A stretch of 15,352 nucleotides of DNA. It comes from COMBO-56-21 sp041494275 (lineage in GTDB: Archaea > Thermoplasmatota > Thermoplasmata > UBA10834). How positions within the stretch are numbered: position 1 is the first letter of the stretch; every line of letters starts with the position of its first letter. The DNA lies in the NCBI GenBank assembly GCA_041494275.1, contig JBGQAM010000040.1:1-15352 (forward strand), in the 5' to 3' direction. Below are positions 14,240-15,352 of this stretch, in pieces. Made by a program: the position numbers and the translations under genes. The notes under the pieces are model-generated. The model had not been told where the DNA came from. It saw only the letters and a list, made by a program, of their open reading frames with translations, and ran no database searches.

Positions 14240-14758
14240 CACGAGGATTGCCTTGTACGAATTCCCGCCATCTCCAGGTATCTCTGTAGAGCTCGCGTAT
14301 CGGCACTCCGAGGCCGCCTCTTCGCAAGGCAACATGAGGACCGGGTTCGGCGACCCATCGTCCAATTCGTAGATGGCCAGGAACGGCTCGAACACCGGAT
14401 TGCACAGCGAAATCATCATCTCAATTATGAGCGCGTTCAACGAGGAGAACACTCTCAGGCTAGCTCCGGAGGACAATGCGCGCACCTCCACCGCGATGCA
14501 GATGGCGACATCCTCCGTGCCATCAAGGCGATGACACCCTTCAAGATCTATCGAAACCGGGCATCCGATGGATGCGCGGAGAAGGACTCGGAGGATCTCC
14601 GCTGGATCTGCATCTCCCTGAGAACTCTCCTCGGGCTCGACCGTTGGTCTGGCATAGGAGACCAGAACGCCACAGACTACGAGCGCGGCGGCGAAGAATA
14701 CCATCGAATCCATCAAGGCCAACTGGCCACTGTGATCCTTCCTCAGCCTACCAGACAA
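14207..14758 (-). CDS. Pilin-like or secreted protein with a class III-like N-terminus
   Basis: The 183-residue product starts with the basic, Gly-Gln segment MSGRLRKDHSGQLALMDSM followed by a hydrophobic helix (VFFAAALVVCGVLVSYA). A charged stretch ending in G-Q just before the helix resembles archaeal prepilin (class III) signals cut by the PibD/FlaK-type peptidase, although the acidic residue sits one place off the usual site. The rest is extracytoplasmic, with seven or so cysteines that could form disulfides. The start is TTG at 14758, supported by GAGGTGA 6 bases upstream and by an 11-base overlap with the preceding gene's stop. It is co-transcribed with the gene at 14748. Family is unassigned; pilin-like is inference. 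Confidence 0.72.
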   Translation of the reverse strand: MSGRLRKDHSGQLALMDSMVFFAAALVVCGVLVSYARPTVEPEESSQGDADPAEILRVLLRASIGCPVSIDLEGCHRLDGTEDVAICIAVEVRALSSGASLRVFSSLNALIIEMMISLCNPVFEPFLAIYELDDGSPNPVLMLPCEEAASECRYASSTEIPGDGGNSYKAILVLSPASLPELA

Positions 14759-15200
14759 TCGCCCTCACCTCTATCACCACGACCATCTGGTGCTCGTCAA
14801 ACGCGTTGCGGAGCCTGGCCGCCCCGACCGCTTGAATGGAGGACACGGAGGTCTCATCGGACCATTGAACGAGCCATCGAACCTCGGGATACCGCTCGAT
14901 GATAGCGATTGAACATCGGTGAGCGGGGAGAACTCCCCCTGCCACGTGTGAAAGGTTCAGGTTCGACAAAGCGCTCAAGGTGGGTAAGGACTCCCCGCCC
15001 AGTCGCGCTTCGATATCCAGAAAGACTTCGTTCACGAGACCCTCTGCCTGCGCCTCGAGCCTGTCCCGCATGCGCTGGACCTCCAACACATTGGAGGTCC
15101 AAACGCCAGCCGCCACCACGATGAACACCCCCGTAAGCACGAACATCAGCACAGGGAGATCTTCGAAGAAGCCTGCGACTCCATCGCAATCAGCCTTCAT
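14748..15200 (-). CDS. Membrane-anchored protein, partner of the pilin-like gene
   Basis: The 150-residue product has a short polar N-terminus, then one helix (LPVLMFVLTGVFIVVAAGVW) and an extracytoplasmic part that begins with a probable coiled coil (VLEVQRMRDRLEAQAEGLV) and ends in beta-rich sequence (MVVVIEVRAIVW). A single N-terminal helix followed by a helical neck is the shape of pilins and pseudopilins, though no canonical cleavage motif is clear. The ATG at 15200 is the first in-frame start after an in-frame stop. Its last codons contain the ribosome-binding site for the next gene, so the two products are probably made in step. Confidence 0.75.
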   Translation of the reverse strand: MKADCDGVAGFFEDLPVLMFVLTGVFIVVAAGVWTSNVLEVQRMRDRLEAQAEGLVNEVFLDIEARLGGESLPTLSALSNLNLSHVAGGVLPAHRCSIAIIERYPEVRWLVQWSDETSVSSIQAVGAARLRNAFDEHQMVVVIEVRAIVW

Positions 15201-15352
15201 GGAACATGGGATTTCGAGGCCGCACCAGCATCCTGGTCACTACATGTAGCATACGAAAGCCGGAACGGTAGAAGAGCCCCCGATGCCAATGCTCACCGCA
15301 TGAAGCACCGCCAAGGCCCTACAAAGAAGCTAATACCTTCAATAAGCCCCGA
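15201..15352. other. Right-edge gap with a palindrome
   Basis: The perfect palindrome CTACATGTAG lies at 15240-15249, about 40 bases before the minus-strand start, where an operator could sit. Short minus-strand frames run to the window edge and may be the tail of another gene, but they are too short to call. Confidence 0.3.

Overview
The window looks like a chromosomal segment of a moderately GC-rich archaeon. Supporting signs are an archaeal-type leucyl-tRNA synthetase, a porGDAB pyruvate:ferredoxin oxidoreductase operon, a COG1325-type RNA-binding protein, an archaeal ATP-NAD kinase family protein, a class II tRNA-Leu with no encoded CCA, and TATA-like boxes about 25 bases before several inferred starts. 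The gene set fits Euryarchaeota in the broad sense. Thermoplasmatota is my best guess, but that is inference and not proven by any marker here. I see no transposase, integrase, CRISPR array or phage gene.

Layout, left to right. (1) 2-3823, minus strand: a giant MMPL/RND-type exporter followed 33 bases later by a secreted, membrane-anchored protein with an EF-hand-like loop, cut by the left window edge. (2) 3932-6814, minus: leucyl-tRNA synthetase. (3) 6897-7112 (frame open to about 7211), minus: a small two-helix membrane protein with an unclear start. (4) 7435-9944, plus: a tandem ribbon-helix-helix regulator with a strong TATA box, then a short FtsZ-family protein, then a COG3199-type NAD kinase. 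(5) 9953-12880, minus: porG-porD-porA-porB, tightly overlapping and each downstream gene with its own strong ribosome-binding site. (6) 13007-13588, plus: RNA-binding protein and tRNA-Leu(UAG). (7) 13589-15200: a four-cysteine miniprotein (minus) divergent from a zinc-ribbon membrane protein (plus), then a pair of coupled minus-strand genes whose products have single N-terminal membrane helices and resemble pilin-like or secreted proteins.

The most interesting item is the FtsZ-family gene. Its GTP-binding half matches archaeal FtsZ closely, but the protein stops just after helix H7. The catalytic T7-loop aspartates are not present in the aligned position and the whole C-terminal domain is absent, replaced by a short linker and a Phe/Met-rich tail. 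It sits directly behind a tandem RHH regulator, echoing the CdrS-ftsZ2 operon known from haloarchaea. This suggests a non-canonical division or cytoskeletal factor under RHH control, possibly a partner or cap for a normal FtsZ encoded elsewhere.

The remaining genes are mostly housekeeping: central carbon metabolism (POR), NADP supply (NAD kinase) and translation (LeuRS and a cognate tRNA-Leu, on opposite strands about 6.7 kb apart).
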